Of a stretch of 64,000 bases of DNA, positions 43,515 through 56,900 are shown one piece after another. Source of the DNA: Mactra quadrangularis (taxonomy: Eukaryota > Mollusca > Bivalvia > Venerida > Mactridae); NCBI GenBank assembly GCA_025267735.1, contig CM046304.1:5580001-5644000 (forward strand), in the 5' to 3' direction. Below the pieces are notes generated by a model. The model was not told where the DNA came from. It saw only the letters and a program-made list of their open reading frames with translations, and searched no databases. Position numbers and translations under genes: made by a program. The first letter of the stretch is position 1. Each line of letters opens with the position of its first letter.

Positions 43515-46500
43515 TATATAAATTTCAAATTTCATTTTACATGTATAGGTTTAAGTATATCTGAAGCTGTCCCATAAAGATCTCAACACTGACTAGTCAA
43601 TATGCCGTAGTTTTTACTATTTAGAGCCAATGATAAAATATACAGTGATGAAAGAGTCAAGATAAGTTGGTTAATGTTTACCAATTTATTTCGTTACTTA
43701 GTGGATATGTATTTATCTTGTAGAGAGATGTTTTCCGACAAAGAATTCAAATGACCTCTAACTGATCAAATGAAAACAAAGAAGGTTATGTTACAAGGGC
43801 TTAGATAAAGAGTTTGAAATAACTCTGTTTTCATGGAATACTCTGAACTTCTTCTAACAGAAGCATCTATGGAAGAGTCAAGGCAACTTTACAAATAAAT
43901 ACAGAAGAATATGGTGTATTTGAACACCTCACATTCTAAACAAAAAAGGATAAATCTCAAGGTATGTTTGGTTCTCTTAAGAGAACGTTCTCTTAAAAGC
44001 AACCATCAAAAGAAAATTCAACACCAATTCATACATATTGAAAATTTCCTTCAGAGAAATTCAAAAATTTTATTAAAATTAAAATTTTATGAATGAAGTT
44101 ATCTTACCAATTATTGTTTACAATGAGGATTTTTTCTCTCAGTTAAACCAGACTCGCTTGACACTTTATATCGATATAAACAAAGCGTCCGGATGACACC
44201 AATTTGGTGTCATATGTGTAATCTCCAACATCGTCAGTTTCACAGAAAGCATGACTGGAACCAGACACACGCCATTTTTGTCTGAAGTTTCTCAACTTCA
44301 TAGGTAAATTGATATTATTTTTTCGATTATTCGTTGAAATTGTGTATTTTCATTATGGAGAACAACGATTTAATGTCTTGTCCTGCAGTTCAAGTAGGCA
44401 ATACCACGAAACGTTGTGCTAGTCCAGGAGCACGTGCTACGACATCGAGTCCGACCCGCAACATTTCGAAGAAATCTATGTTTTTGGACATGTAGAAATA
44501 CTATGAAACAAGCAATAAATCACATAGTGTAAACACTTCCTGATACTAACATTTTCAGTGTATTGAAATTTCAGATCATTGGTTGGTCACTTAATTTCTT
44601 TTATATGGATTGTAATATCTTGTTTTGAAAAGGATGCCATATTGACTGTAGCAAAAGTTCTTAGAGTCCGTCAAGGACAACCTTCTATGTAGCCGACAAG
44701 AAAAAATACTAAAAAATCTCCGAAAATCAAAGAGGGTCTGAGCCCAACGGTAACAACGTTGAGTCGAGTCGAGGAAGGCTCCATGCAAATAATGGATGTC
44801 CAAATGAGAGATGAATGCAAAATATTAATTTACTATCTTCATCAAATTAAAAAAAAGAAAACATAATACTAGTTTTTTACTTCAAATTAAGAAGACATTC
44901 CTATTATAGAATGAACTAAGATAAATAATTAATTTTTATCATTATTATTATCTAATGAGAATACCAATGAAATTAAAGACAACACTAAGGACCTTTTGAA
45001 TTGTATTGTATCATATCGCATCGAATCAAATCGTATCACACCTTATTATATCATTTAATATTAAATAAATTTATTTCTTTAATGCTAAATAATATTATAT
45101 TCTATTTATTATTTTTACACACAACTGAGGTACATAAATAATGTTTGCTTAAATTTAAATATAGAGTTCTTGCCCTTTTGATTGCACACAGAACAACAAA
45201 TAAATACTAAGCAAAAAATTAGCTCCCTTTAGAACATAATCACAGAAAATAGGATATTCATTGATTTTGGTGTAATATCGTTTTTCATTTCACCGAGTGA
45301 GCTCAAAACACATTTTAAAGAGTGGCATAGCCACAAGTGAAAATGTCATTTTTCTCTATCATGAGTTGAAATTGATCTTATTCCAAAATTGACAATTATT
45401 CATTTTTTTCATGCTTTTTTGAGTTCTAGAGATATTTACACAAATAATTATTGGGCAATCATTGTTTCTCCTCAATGGTGATGTACATGTAATTCTTTTT
45501 TAAGATGAGGTTGTTGGTTTTTAAGACGATGTCAGTATGAAGATAATTTCCCAACATTTATATCGAAGGATTTTACATTTTCAAAACAATCAAAATATAA
45601 ATAAAGAAATAGGCGTTTAATCAAATGAAAAAATTAAGTTTAAGTTTACAATTAAAATATAAAATATTATAATTACACTGTATAAAAATATTAAGTTTGA
45701 TATTTTCACTGCAGTGAAAATATAAATGATTTTACATTTTCATTGTATCTATTCATCCAATAACACCATATTTTACCATAAAGCATGAAGCAAATCATTT
45801 TCTAGATATAAAACAAATAAACAAAATAGTATCTGATTACATGACAATGAAGCAAAATTAAAACTGATTGGACGGAACAAAAATAAAATACTTTAAGTAT
45901 TGTAATAATACAAAACATAAAATGTTACACTAAGTTAGCTGCTCGTACATAAATAAAACAAGGACAATCTCTAAATTGCTTCACTATTTCATACAAATAA
46001 CAAGGACAGTGCACTTGACTTTTCTAGTGTTTTGTTCACGGCAAGGCTTATTTTTTAACAAAGTGCTTTCAAGATTAGCATTAATTTTGCATAAGAAATA
46101 AATCAGTCAAACAATGATCATCAATTCATATTTGCATAATATAAAAGGGGCATACTTCCTTTAACATACATGCATAGTAAAGTTCCTTCATAGTAATTTT
46201 AAAAACCTTAACCTGAAAACCAACGCCAATGCCGACACAAAAGTGATAGCATAAGCTCCCATCAAAGTCGAGCTTAGCATAATTATTGCATACAGAAATG
46301 AAGATTGGGTAAAAGCTATGGTAATTCAAAGATCAGGAGTTCATTCAGTCGAGTTATTATTTATAATTATCACTTTAAAAGGTATATTTACTATTTAGTC
46401 ACATGGTTGTCATGACTGGCTGTAAAATGCTCAAATTTTGTTACAATATTTAATAATGAACATTTCAAAATGTTTAATTGGCTTGCATAGATGGATAACT

Positions 46501-47047
46501 CTCATAAAAATGAGATAAATAATAATGATATACATATGATTAAATAAAATTATTCATAACAGATTGCATAGGTAAAATGTCAAAACTTCTAAATTTATTA
46601 TTTCAGCAGCTTACATAGGAAAAGTACCTCATCTCAGTAAGCAAAAACTCCTGAAGACTTTTACCCATGTGATTGTCTTTTTATATGAAATATACTTCAT
46701 TTCAAGGTTCTAATTTAAGGTGTAAAGTTCCGTAATTGACAGGGTTTGCAATTCAAACTTTAGCATTACAAACTATCATCCATCAGATAGAATTGTTTAG
46801 TACTACTGAAAATTTTTAATTAAAAGCTCTCTATGACATTACATTTCTATTAAATAGGGGGAGCATTATTATAAGTGGAAACTATATGATGAAATAGGCA
46901 ATTAGTACTTAGTGCCTGTAATCTGTTTAATTTTTTTTAATTATACATTTTTGTAATTCTAAAGTGTCTTTGATTCCAGCGGAAAACTATAAATTAAAGA
47001 CCCAAATATTAACAAGAACAAATCTTTAATGGTGTTTACAATGTATA
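43515..47047. other. AT-rich region without a convincing gene
   Basis: The only item of note is a short frame at 44355-44495 (MENNDLMSCPAVQVGNTTKR...) in a slightly GC-richer patch (44130-44800). It ends after 46 codons without a donor. It could be a degenerate first exon; nothing confirms it. The remainder is AT-rich with small microsatellites (for example near 45000-45060). Confidence 0.4.
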
Positions 47048-47324
47048 CAGTACCCACCAAAAGTTTGAAGACAACAGAAATTTATTATAATTCTAGAATT
47101 TTGATGATCATATTAGCTGAATATGTTTATTTTTAATATATTTAAGTACAGTTTGTGATAAAATGAAATCTAATTTCATGAATGCAACACATTCATAAGA
47201 TTCATCTTCTGACAACCTAAAACCCCCAAAACCATATGCAAAACAGTTATCAAATTTTAGATACAAGCTATTCAGTAGGCCTACAATCTGAAAATGTCTC
47301 CAAACTTTAGGTTTGTGTCTACAC
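47048..47324. mobile_element. Possible small Tc1/mariner-type MITE
   Basis: The ends CAGTACCCACCAAAAGTTTG and, on the other strand, GTGTAGACACAAACCTAAAG...GGAGACA are loosely inverted and flanked by TA (47046-47047, 47325-47326). The pairing is imperfect. It would lie in the 3' region of the minus-strand gene. Confidence 0.4.
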
Positions 47325-47869
47325 TACGTCAGATCTATAAATACATTAATACAGAATATGCAATATATATGACAATATGTATAACAATAATGAGTATTAT
47401 AATGATATGTTAACAACTAAACTATAAAAGTCAGCATATACGACACTTAACATTAAAGGTTGTCTGATAGCCCCTCAAAACAAAATTTAGATTCAGGCAA
47501 CTAGTTACCGCTAATAAACATTTAGTTCCAGCAAGTAAAATATACAAAGCTGATAGTCCAAACCCGCAATCTACTTTAAAAACTAATACAAAACCTCCTA
47601 TCATAAAAAGGTAATGGAAGAAGAACCTACCTTAATGTTAACTTCTTTTAATATTTCAACCCACACTGATTACAATAAGGTCACATGTTATAGGCACCAT
47701 GATAGAAAAAACATACATTTTAGAACAATACAAAAATAACAATCTTTCTATTATCACAGACTTGCTCAGATTTCAGGACAAATAATTGCACATTAACTAC
47801 AATATGTAGACATAATTATACTGATGAAGGTCATCAAAGGTGAAGGTCATCCAAGGTCACATTTCAAGG

Positions 47870-47954
47870 TCAACCAATGTCAAGGTCATCCAGATTAAAA
47901 TGGCAAATTTCCATATTATCATCTCCAATGGAACGACTTAACTTTAACTGTGGT
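47870..47954 (-). CDS. Terminal coding exon
   Basis: On the minus strand, after cttgtctattttcag, one base completes the Arg codon left open by the previous exon. It then encodes PQLKLSRSIGDDNMEICHF and NLDDLDIG before TGA at 47872-47870. The last codons and the following UTR lie in an imperfect GATGACCTT-type repeat (47820-47895), so the stop codon may have come from repeat sequence. Confidence 0.7.
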
Positions 47955-50900
47955 CTGAAAATAGACAAGTATAACATGATTTTACAGATTCTATACCTTC
48001 CTTCATCTCCTTAACAGTGGTACAATCAATGAGAATGCCTAACAACATGAAACCTAGACCATAAAATGGAAAAACGTTTTTCAGAAAAAAATAATGTAAT
48101 GTTAGTCACTTAACCCCATTTTATTTTATTTTACTATTTTCCAAGAATATGGCAGCAGTTCTACTCACTATCTTTAAATAGTCAAAGGTACATATACTCA
48201 GCTTTTAACTGCAGTAAATAAAATGGCTAAGTGTCCTTTCTTTGTCATTTAACAAACCTAATTTACAATACAATATGAATAAATCATGGTCATATAAATT
48301 AAATGGTTACACTATAGAAAAGTTAAGTAATGTACTGTGCCTAACACCACAATTTTCAGTAAGACCCGTCATTTGACAAAGTCACAGCCCCTGAAGAGAT
48401 TAATATCAAACATGTTTTTTAAATAAGAAATCATTGCAAAGTAAAAAAAAATCCCCATTTACTGCAATAAAAAGAGTTTTTCAAAATCCATTTGTATATA
48501 AACCAGTCCCAACAAATTAGGAGTTTTAGACCCTACACCAAGCAAATCTAATAATCAACATACAGTGAAAAATTATGCAACACCTATTTTCATCATAAGC
48601 TGATAGCATACAAATGTACCTGCACACGAAAGTAGTCAACTCCATTACCAATTAAGAAAGACCATCAAAATACATAAAAAAATTAAAAAACAAACATATT
48701 TTAATACAAATTCATTAAAACTGAAACAACCCATCGAAGAGAAAAAAAAAGTTTTAAACATGTCTACTTTAAATATTATTTTAGTGCAAAACACATCAAA
48801 GGAAACAAACTTAAGGTAAGTGATCCAATAGTTAAAATAACAGCAGTTACTAGAAAAAATCATGTGCAAAACAAACCTAAAATTTATGTTTTCTGTAAAA
48901 AAGTTGTACAGAAAAGTGTTAATTTAAAGACACAACAATAGTGAATTTAGCATTGGCAATGTCATAATATTAAACAGGAATGACCACAATTCAGAGGTTT
49001 TTATGTCCGTGACTTGTTATCCCATCATCATTTGTGATAAATTGGAAGCTTATTTTATATAGGTATCAAAATATTTTTAATAATTAAAAACAGGAAATAT
49101 ACATGTTAGTATAAGGGGAAAATATTTCTACAAGTTACTTGTTTCTAATAGCTGAAACATTGAAATAATAAACTATATTGTATATACATGCAGTCATCCG
49201 AAACTCAATAGTTTATTACTGGGCAGTAGGTCCCATGATGATAAAAAATTTACAGGACCTAACCAAATGTTACAGGACCAGAGTCATTTTGCATATTTTA
49301 ATGAATTGAAAACTACGCAAATTTACCAACTGAAATGTGGATGAGATCAGTTTTTTCAGGACATTCGGTCCTGTAAACCTGCAGATCTTGATGGACTTTC
49401 TAAATTTTGCAGGATTTGTCAGTCGGTCTGCCATGTTTGGAGCTGACAGTACATGTGATATTGATTTTAAACCATAGAAAATTTACATGTATGTACCTGC
49501 TTCATGATGAAACACATAAAACAAACATTTTATTTTACTTAAAATATCTATTTGTAATAACAACTTAATAGCATAGAAAAATACACACTGGTTTTTATTT
49601 CTACCAAATATAAAAAAAATGTTAAATTATGTATTATCTAAAGTAAAAAATGTTAAAAACTTATGTGTCCGATACAGTCATTGCTCGTCAAATATTTGAA
49701 ACTTTAAAAAATTAATTTATAAACCTTAGATAAGTGGTGCTGGTGCAAATTGATCTCAGAAAAAAGTTCATAGTCTATTTCTTCAAAATCTAGCAGCTTA
49801 GGTTACAACTATGTCATTCTTGACAAAGTAATAATCAAATTTAAAGTATGGCTTCAATATGCAAGTTCAGCAGTCTTAATAACCTGATACTATACTAACA
49901 TACCTTAAATCTTGTTCAGTCAATGTTCCATTGTTAACTAATTGTTCAACTTCTTGTAATCCTCGTCCACCTAATGCTTCTTTACATTGTCTGTAATAAA
50001 TAACAGTACAAAATTGCTTGATTATTCTAGAACTGAGGTAGGAAAGGGGCAGACAGGCAGAATAAAGGGCATGGGGCATCAGAGGGCTGCTCTTTCTAAG
50101 TTACTATTTCTGCATATAGCCCCCAGCTAGCTCAGTTGGTAGCACCCAAGTCTACTGATCCAGGGGTCCTGGGTTCAATTCCTGGATGGGGCATACTTTT
50201 CTGGAGTTTAGTCAAGAAAAAATTTCTACAGCCATTCTCCCTCCAACCAATGATTCTTAATTATGTAGGGCAGTTGTCAGTCACTGACTAAAGTATGTTC
50301 TTAGTAGATTGTTAGCAGCTAAATACTGAGATTTAGCCTTTCCAGGAACAGCGAGTAGGTTGACTGACTGCCATTATATGACCTATTCAATGTGTTGCAA
50401 TGGCATTAAACAAAACAAAAATTTCTCGAATATATACCAGTACAATATTGTGTGATTATTCTAGAACTGTCCTAGAAAAGGACAGGGAAGTTGAATAAAG
50501 GGCCTGTGGCATCAGATAGTTTATGTTTTGAAAAAACTTTTTTGTATAGGGAGTAGCAAAAAGGGCAGGGAGGGGAAAAGGGCATGGGGTGGGGAAATGG
50601 CAAGGAGGGGAAAAGGGGCAGGGATGAGAAAAAGGGCAGGGAGGGGAAAAGGGCAGGGAGGGGAAAAGGGCAGGGATGAGAAAAAGGGCAGGGTGCTGCA
50701 CCCTGTTTTTCTGCTCAAGAATAATCACTACATCATAAGCTTATACAATATCATAATTATAGGTCAGGGCTTTTTCAGCCTATCTCAAGGGGCCAAATAT
50801 GGGCCCCATTCCAAATGCCAACAAGAGCTCCGCTGGGCGGGGCATTATACGCCCGTGTGCAGTCCATGCTGTGTTCTATCTCATATAAAGTCCCTGTGAC

Positions 50901-53900
50901 CTTGACCAATGACCCCGGGATCTCAGAATAGGTCCCATTCTTAACAGGAGGGCTATCCAAAGCAAAGATTTTGAGAACCTAGGTACAGCCATGGTTGATT
51001 TATCACCGACACAAAGTTTTCCCATACAAACTTCCAGTGACCTTGACCCTGGGGCCTCAGAACCAAAAGTTCTCGCCCTTGACCCAAAGAGTATTGATAC
51101 ATAAAATTTGGTGATCTTAGGTAAAGTTGGTTGTTGGACAAGGTTTTTCCTCATGATTTTTCTTTTGACTTTAACCTTTAACCCAGGGACCTGAAACCAA
51201 AGGGGCATATGCTAGACATTAAGGCTACCCTTAAATAAGATTTGGAAAACCTACAATGTAGGTACAATTAATATTGAGTTACTGTCCGGAAAATGTTTCA
51301 GTATGAATTAAGTCCCTGTGACCTTGACTTTTGTCCCTGGGGTTTCCAAATCAAAAGAGAACATCAAATACCAAAGAGCTATCAACACATTACATCTTGA
51401 CAAATGGGCTGATCCACATAAAATTTGGTTAACCTAGGTACAATCATTGTTTAGTTATTGTCCGGACAAGGATTGTCCATATGATGCCCCTGTGACCTAG
51501 ATCTTTGACCCAGTTTTGACCCAAAACCAATTGGGAACATCCTTAACACATGGGCCACCCTCAAATAAAATTTGGTGAACTAAATTCATTTTACTTATTA
51601 AATATAGCATTATTTCCATGGTTTGCCATTTTGACTTTATTAACATATTGATTGAACATTTGAAGTCTCTGCTTGGTAATTTGATATCTTCTGGATGATG
51701 GTTTAAACTTGACCCAGGGGCCCCAAAATCAATAGGGAACATCCTTGACACATGGGCTACTCTCACATGAAATTTGGTGAACTTTGGTACAATCATTGTT
51801 GAGTAATTATCCGGACAATGTTTTTCAATATGATGCTCCTGTGACCTTGACCTTTGACCAAGGTACCCCAAAACCAATAGGGCATAACCTTGACACATGG
51901 GCTACTTTCACGCCAAATTTAGTGAACCTAGGTACATTGGTTGTTCAGTTATTGTCTGGACAAGGTTTTTCCATATGATCCCTCTGTGACCTTGACCTTT
52001 GGGTCTGGGGCCCAAAAACCTATTGGGAACATCCTTGACACAAGGGCTACCTTCACATAAAATTTTGTGAACCTAGGTACAGTAGTTGATGAGTTATTGT
52101 CCAAACAAGGATTTTCAATATGATGCCTCTGTGACCTTGACCTTTGACCCAGGAACCCCAAAACCAATAGGGCATAACCTTTACCCAAGGGCTACCCTCA
52201 CATAAAATTTGGAGAACCTAGGTACATTGGTGGTTCAGTTATTGTCTGGACAAGTGTTTCATTGTTTGCCGTTTTGACTTTATAAACATATTGATAGAAC
52301 ATTTGAAGTCACAGCTTGGTAATTTGATATCTTCTGGTTTAAGATTTAAACTTAACCCTGTTTTCCCAAAACTGATAAGGTACATCCTTGACACATGGGC
52401 TACTCTCACATGAAATTTGGTGAACTTTGGTACAATCATTGTTGAGTAATTATCCAGACAATGTTTTTCAATATGATGCCCCTGTGACCTTGACCTTTGA
52501 CCAAGGTGCCCCAAAACCAATAGGGCATAACCTTGACACACGGGCTACTTTCACGCCAAATTTAGTGAACCTAGGTACATTGGTTGTTCGGTTATTGTCT
52601 GGACAAGGTTTTTCCATATGATCCCTCTGTGACCTTGACCTTTGGGTCTGGGGCCCAAATACCTATTGGGAACATCCTTGACACAAGGGCTACCTTCACA
52701 TAAAATTTTGTGAACCTAGGTACAGTAGTTGATGAGTTATTGTCCAAACAAGGATTTTCAATATGATGCCTCTGTGACCTTGACCTTTGACCCAGGAACC
52801 CCAAAACCAATAGGGCATAACCTTTACCCAAGGGCTACCCTCACATAAAATTTGGAGAACCTAGGTACATTGGTGGTTCAGTTATTGTCTGGACAAGTGT
52901 TTCATTGTTTGCCGTTTTGACTTTATAAACATATTGATAGAACATTTGAAGTCACAGCTTGGTAATTTGATATCTTCTGGTTTAAGATTTAAACTTAACC
53001 CTGTTTTCCCAAAACTGATAAGGTACATCCTTGACACATGGGCTACTCTCACATGAAATTTGGTGAACCTAGGTACAGTCATTAGTGAGTTATTACCCGG
53101 ACAATGTTTTTCAATTTGATGCCACTGTGACCTTGACCTTTGACCCAGGGGCCCCAAAATCAATAGTGCATATCCTTGACACATGGGCTACTCTCACATG
53201 AAATTTGGTGAACCTAGGTACATTGGTGTTTCATTTATTGTCCGGACAAAGTTTTTCCATATAATGCCCCTGTGACCTTGACCTTTGAACCTGGGGCCCC
53301 ATAAACCTATAGGGCGCATCTTTGACACATGGGCTACTCTTACATAAAATTTGGTGAACCTAGGTACAGGCGTTGTTTAGTTATGGTCCGGACAAGGTTT
53401 TTCAATTTGATGTCCCTGTGACCTTGACCTTTGACCCAGGGGCCCCAAAACCGATTGGGAACATCCTTGACACATGGGCTTCTCTCACATAAAATTTGGT
53501 GATCCTAGGTAGATTGGTTTTTAAGTTATTGTCAGGACAAGTTTTTTTCCCATATGATGCCACTGTGACCTTGACCTTTGACGCAGGGGCCCCAAAACCG
53601 ATAGGGAACATCTTTGACACATGGGCTACTCTTACATTAAATTTGGTGAACTTAGGTACATTGGTGGTTCAGATATTGTACGGACAAGTTTTACCTATTT
53701 TAAGTCCCAGTGACCTTGACCTTTAACCCTGGGGTCTCAAAATCAATAGGGAACCTCCTCCACCCAAGGGCTATCAACACATAAAATTTGAGGAACCTAG
53801 GTTCATCCTTTCTTGAGTTATCATCCGGACAAGCAATTGTCCACGGACGGACAGACGGACAGACGGACAGACGGACAGACAGACAGACGGACAGACGGAC

Positions 53901-56900
53901 AGACGGACAGACGGACAACAGCATAACATAATACGACCGTTTTTTCAAAACGGGCGTATAAAAACTGACCATTTTCCCCAATTTCAAGGAAAAAATTCCC
54001 AATCTTGTTAAATAATTCCATTTGAACACGATTTCAATAAATACATGAGAATTTGCAGTGAAAGCCACACTGAACTGTCAGAACAAACTCTTTAACAGCA
54101 CTTCAACACTTTCAGAGACACCAAAGCAAGGCATATAAAGATTTAATGCAGAAGCATTGTTGATGAAATTTTCAATTTGGGTTGATTTGTCAATATTTTT
54201 TTCTTAAATCAGACTTTTTATCGTGTTAAAAATTCCCAATTTGGGCAGGGGTCTTTTCCCCAAAACCCTATGAAAAAGCCCTGCTCAGGTACTTCTTCTC
54301 CTAATATGGAATAAAATCAACATTAATGAATTTTCAAGGAAAGCTTTTAACCTGCAGCAATATGGCATCAAACTTCAATTGGTGGATTTGAATAGTTGTT
54401 AACTTGCTAGCAACTCATTTTGCAACGTTGTAGCAGAACATTACATTGGAAATCCCTATATAGCACCTAAATCACAATACATCTAACATGGAGTACTTAC
54501 TGTCTTAACATGGCAGTTTGTTGTCTATGTAACTCTGATATATAAAATATACATCAAGTACTTACTGTAGTAACATGGCAGTTTGTTGTCTATGTAACTC
54601 TGATATATAAAATATACATCAAGTACTTACTGTCTTAACATGGCAGTTTGTTGTCTATGTAACTCTGATATATAAAATATACATCAAGTACTTACTGTCT
54701 TAACATGGCAGTTTGTTGTCTATGTAACTCTGATATATAAAATATACATCAAGTACTTACTGTCTTAACATGGCAGTTTGTTGTCTATGTAACTCTGATA
54801 TATAAAATATACATCAAGTACTTACTGTCTTAACATGGCAGTTTGTTGTCTATGTAACTCTGATATATAAAATATACATGAAGTACTTACTGTCTTAACA
54901 TGGCAGTTTGTTGTCTATGTAACTCTGATATATAAAATATACATCAAGTACTTACTGTCTTAACATGGCAGTTTGTTGTCTATGTAACTCTGATATATAA
55001 AATATACATCAAGTACTTACTGTCTTAACATGGCAGTTTGTTGTCTATGTAACTGATATATAAAATATACATGAAGTACTTACTGTCTTAACATGGCAGT
55101 TTGTTGTCAATGTAACTGATATATAAAATATACATCAAGTACTTACTGTCTTAACATGGCAGTTTGTTGTCTATGTAACTCTGATATATAAAATATACAT
55201 CAAGTACTTACTGTCTTAACATGGCAGTTTGTTGTCTATGTAACTCTGATATATAAAATATACATCAAGTACTTACTGTCTTAACATGGCAGTTTGTTGT
55301 CTATGTAACTGATATATAAAATATACATCAAGTACTTACTGTCTTAACATGGCAGTTTGTTGTCTATGTAATTCTAATATATAAAATATACATCAAGTAC
55401 TTACTGTCTTAACATGGCAGTTTGTTGTCAATGTAACTCTGATATATAAAATATACATCAAGTACTTACTGTCTTAACATGGCAGTTTGTTGTCTATGTA
55501 ACTCTGATATATAAAATATACATCAAGTACTTACTGTCTTAACATGGCTGTTTGTTGTCTATGTAACTCTGATATATAAAATATACATCAAGTACTTACT
55601 GTCTTAACATGGCAGTTTGTTGTCTATGTAACTGATATATAAAATATACATCAAGTACTTACTGTCTCAACATGGCAGTTTGTTGTCTATGTAATTCTGA
55701 TATATAAAATATACATCAAGTACTTACTGTCTTAACATGGCAGTTTGTTGTCTATGTAAATGATATATAAAATATACATCAAGTACTTACTGTCTCAACA
55801 TGGCAGTTTGTTGTCTATGTAATTCTGATATATAAAATATACATCAAGTACTTACTGTCTTAACATGGCAGTTTGTTGTCTATGTAACTGATATATAAAA
55901 TATACATCAAGTACTTAATGTCTTAACATGGCAGTTTGTTGTCTATGTAACTGATATATAAAATATACATCAAGTACTTACTGTCTTAACATGGCAGTTT
56001 GTTGTCTATGTAACTCTGATATATAAAATATACATCAAGTACTTACTGTCTCAACATGGCAGTTTGTTGTCTATGTAACTCTGATATATAAAATATACAT
56101 CAAGTACTTACTGTCTTAACATGGCAGTTTGTTGTCTATGTAACTCTGATATATAAAATATACATCAAGTACTTACTGTCTTAACATGGCAGTTTGTTGT
56201 CAATGTAACTCTGATATATAAATATACATCAAGTACTTACTGTCTTAACATGGCAGTTTGTTGTCTATGTAACTGATATATAAAATATACATGAAGTACT
56301 TACTGTCTTAACATGGCAGTTTGTTGTCAATGTAACTGATATATAAAATATACATCAAGTACTTACTGTCTTAACATGGCAGTTTGTTGTCTATGTAACT
56401 GATATATAAAATATACATCAAGTACTTACTGTCTTAACATGGCAGTTTGTTGTCTATGTAACTGATATATAAAATATACATCAAGTACTTACTGTAGTAA
56501 CATGGCAGTTTGTTGTCTATGTAACTGATATATAAAATATACATCAAGTACTTACTGTCTTAACATGGCAGTTTGTTGTCTATGTAACTGATATATAAAA
56601 TATACATCAAGTACTTACTGTAGTAACATGGCAGTTTGTTGTCTATGTAACTCTGATATATAAAATATACATCAAGTACTTACTGTCTTAACATGGCAGT
56701 TTGTTGTCTATGTTGTCAATGTAACTCTGATATATAAAATATACATCAAGTACTTACTGTCTTAACATGGCAGTTTGTTGTCTATGTTGTCTATGTAACT
56801 CTGATATATAAAATATACATCAAGTACTTACTGTCTTAACATGGCAGTTTGTTGTCTATGTAACTGATATATAAAATATACATCAAGTACTTACTGTCTT

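Noticed and set aside
44355..44495. 46-codon frame as a gene or first exon
   Set aside because: No donor site, partner exon or recognisable motif; kept only as a note in the region entry.
50456..50899. Open frames on both strands over the G-rich tract
   Set aside because: Low-complexity products of the purine repeat.
51497..54068. Minus-strand frames of 64-133 codons
   Set aside because: They recur with the 145/643-bp repeat periods and include the microsatellite; no protein family is recognisable.
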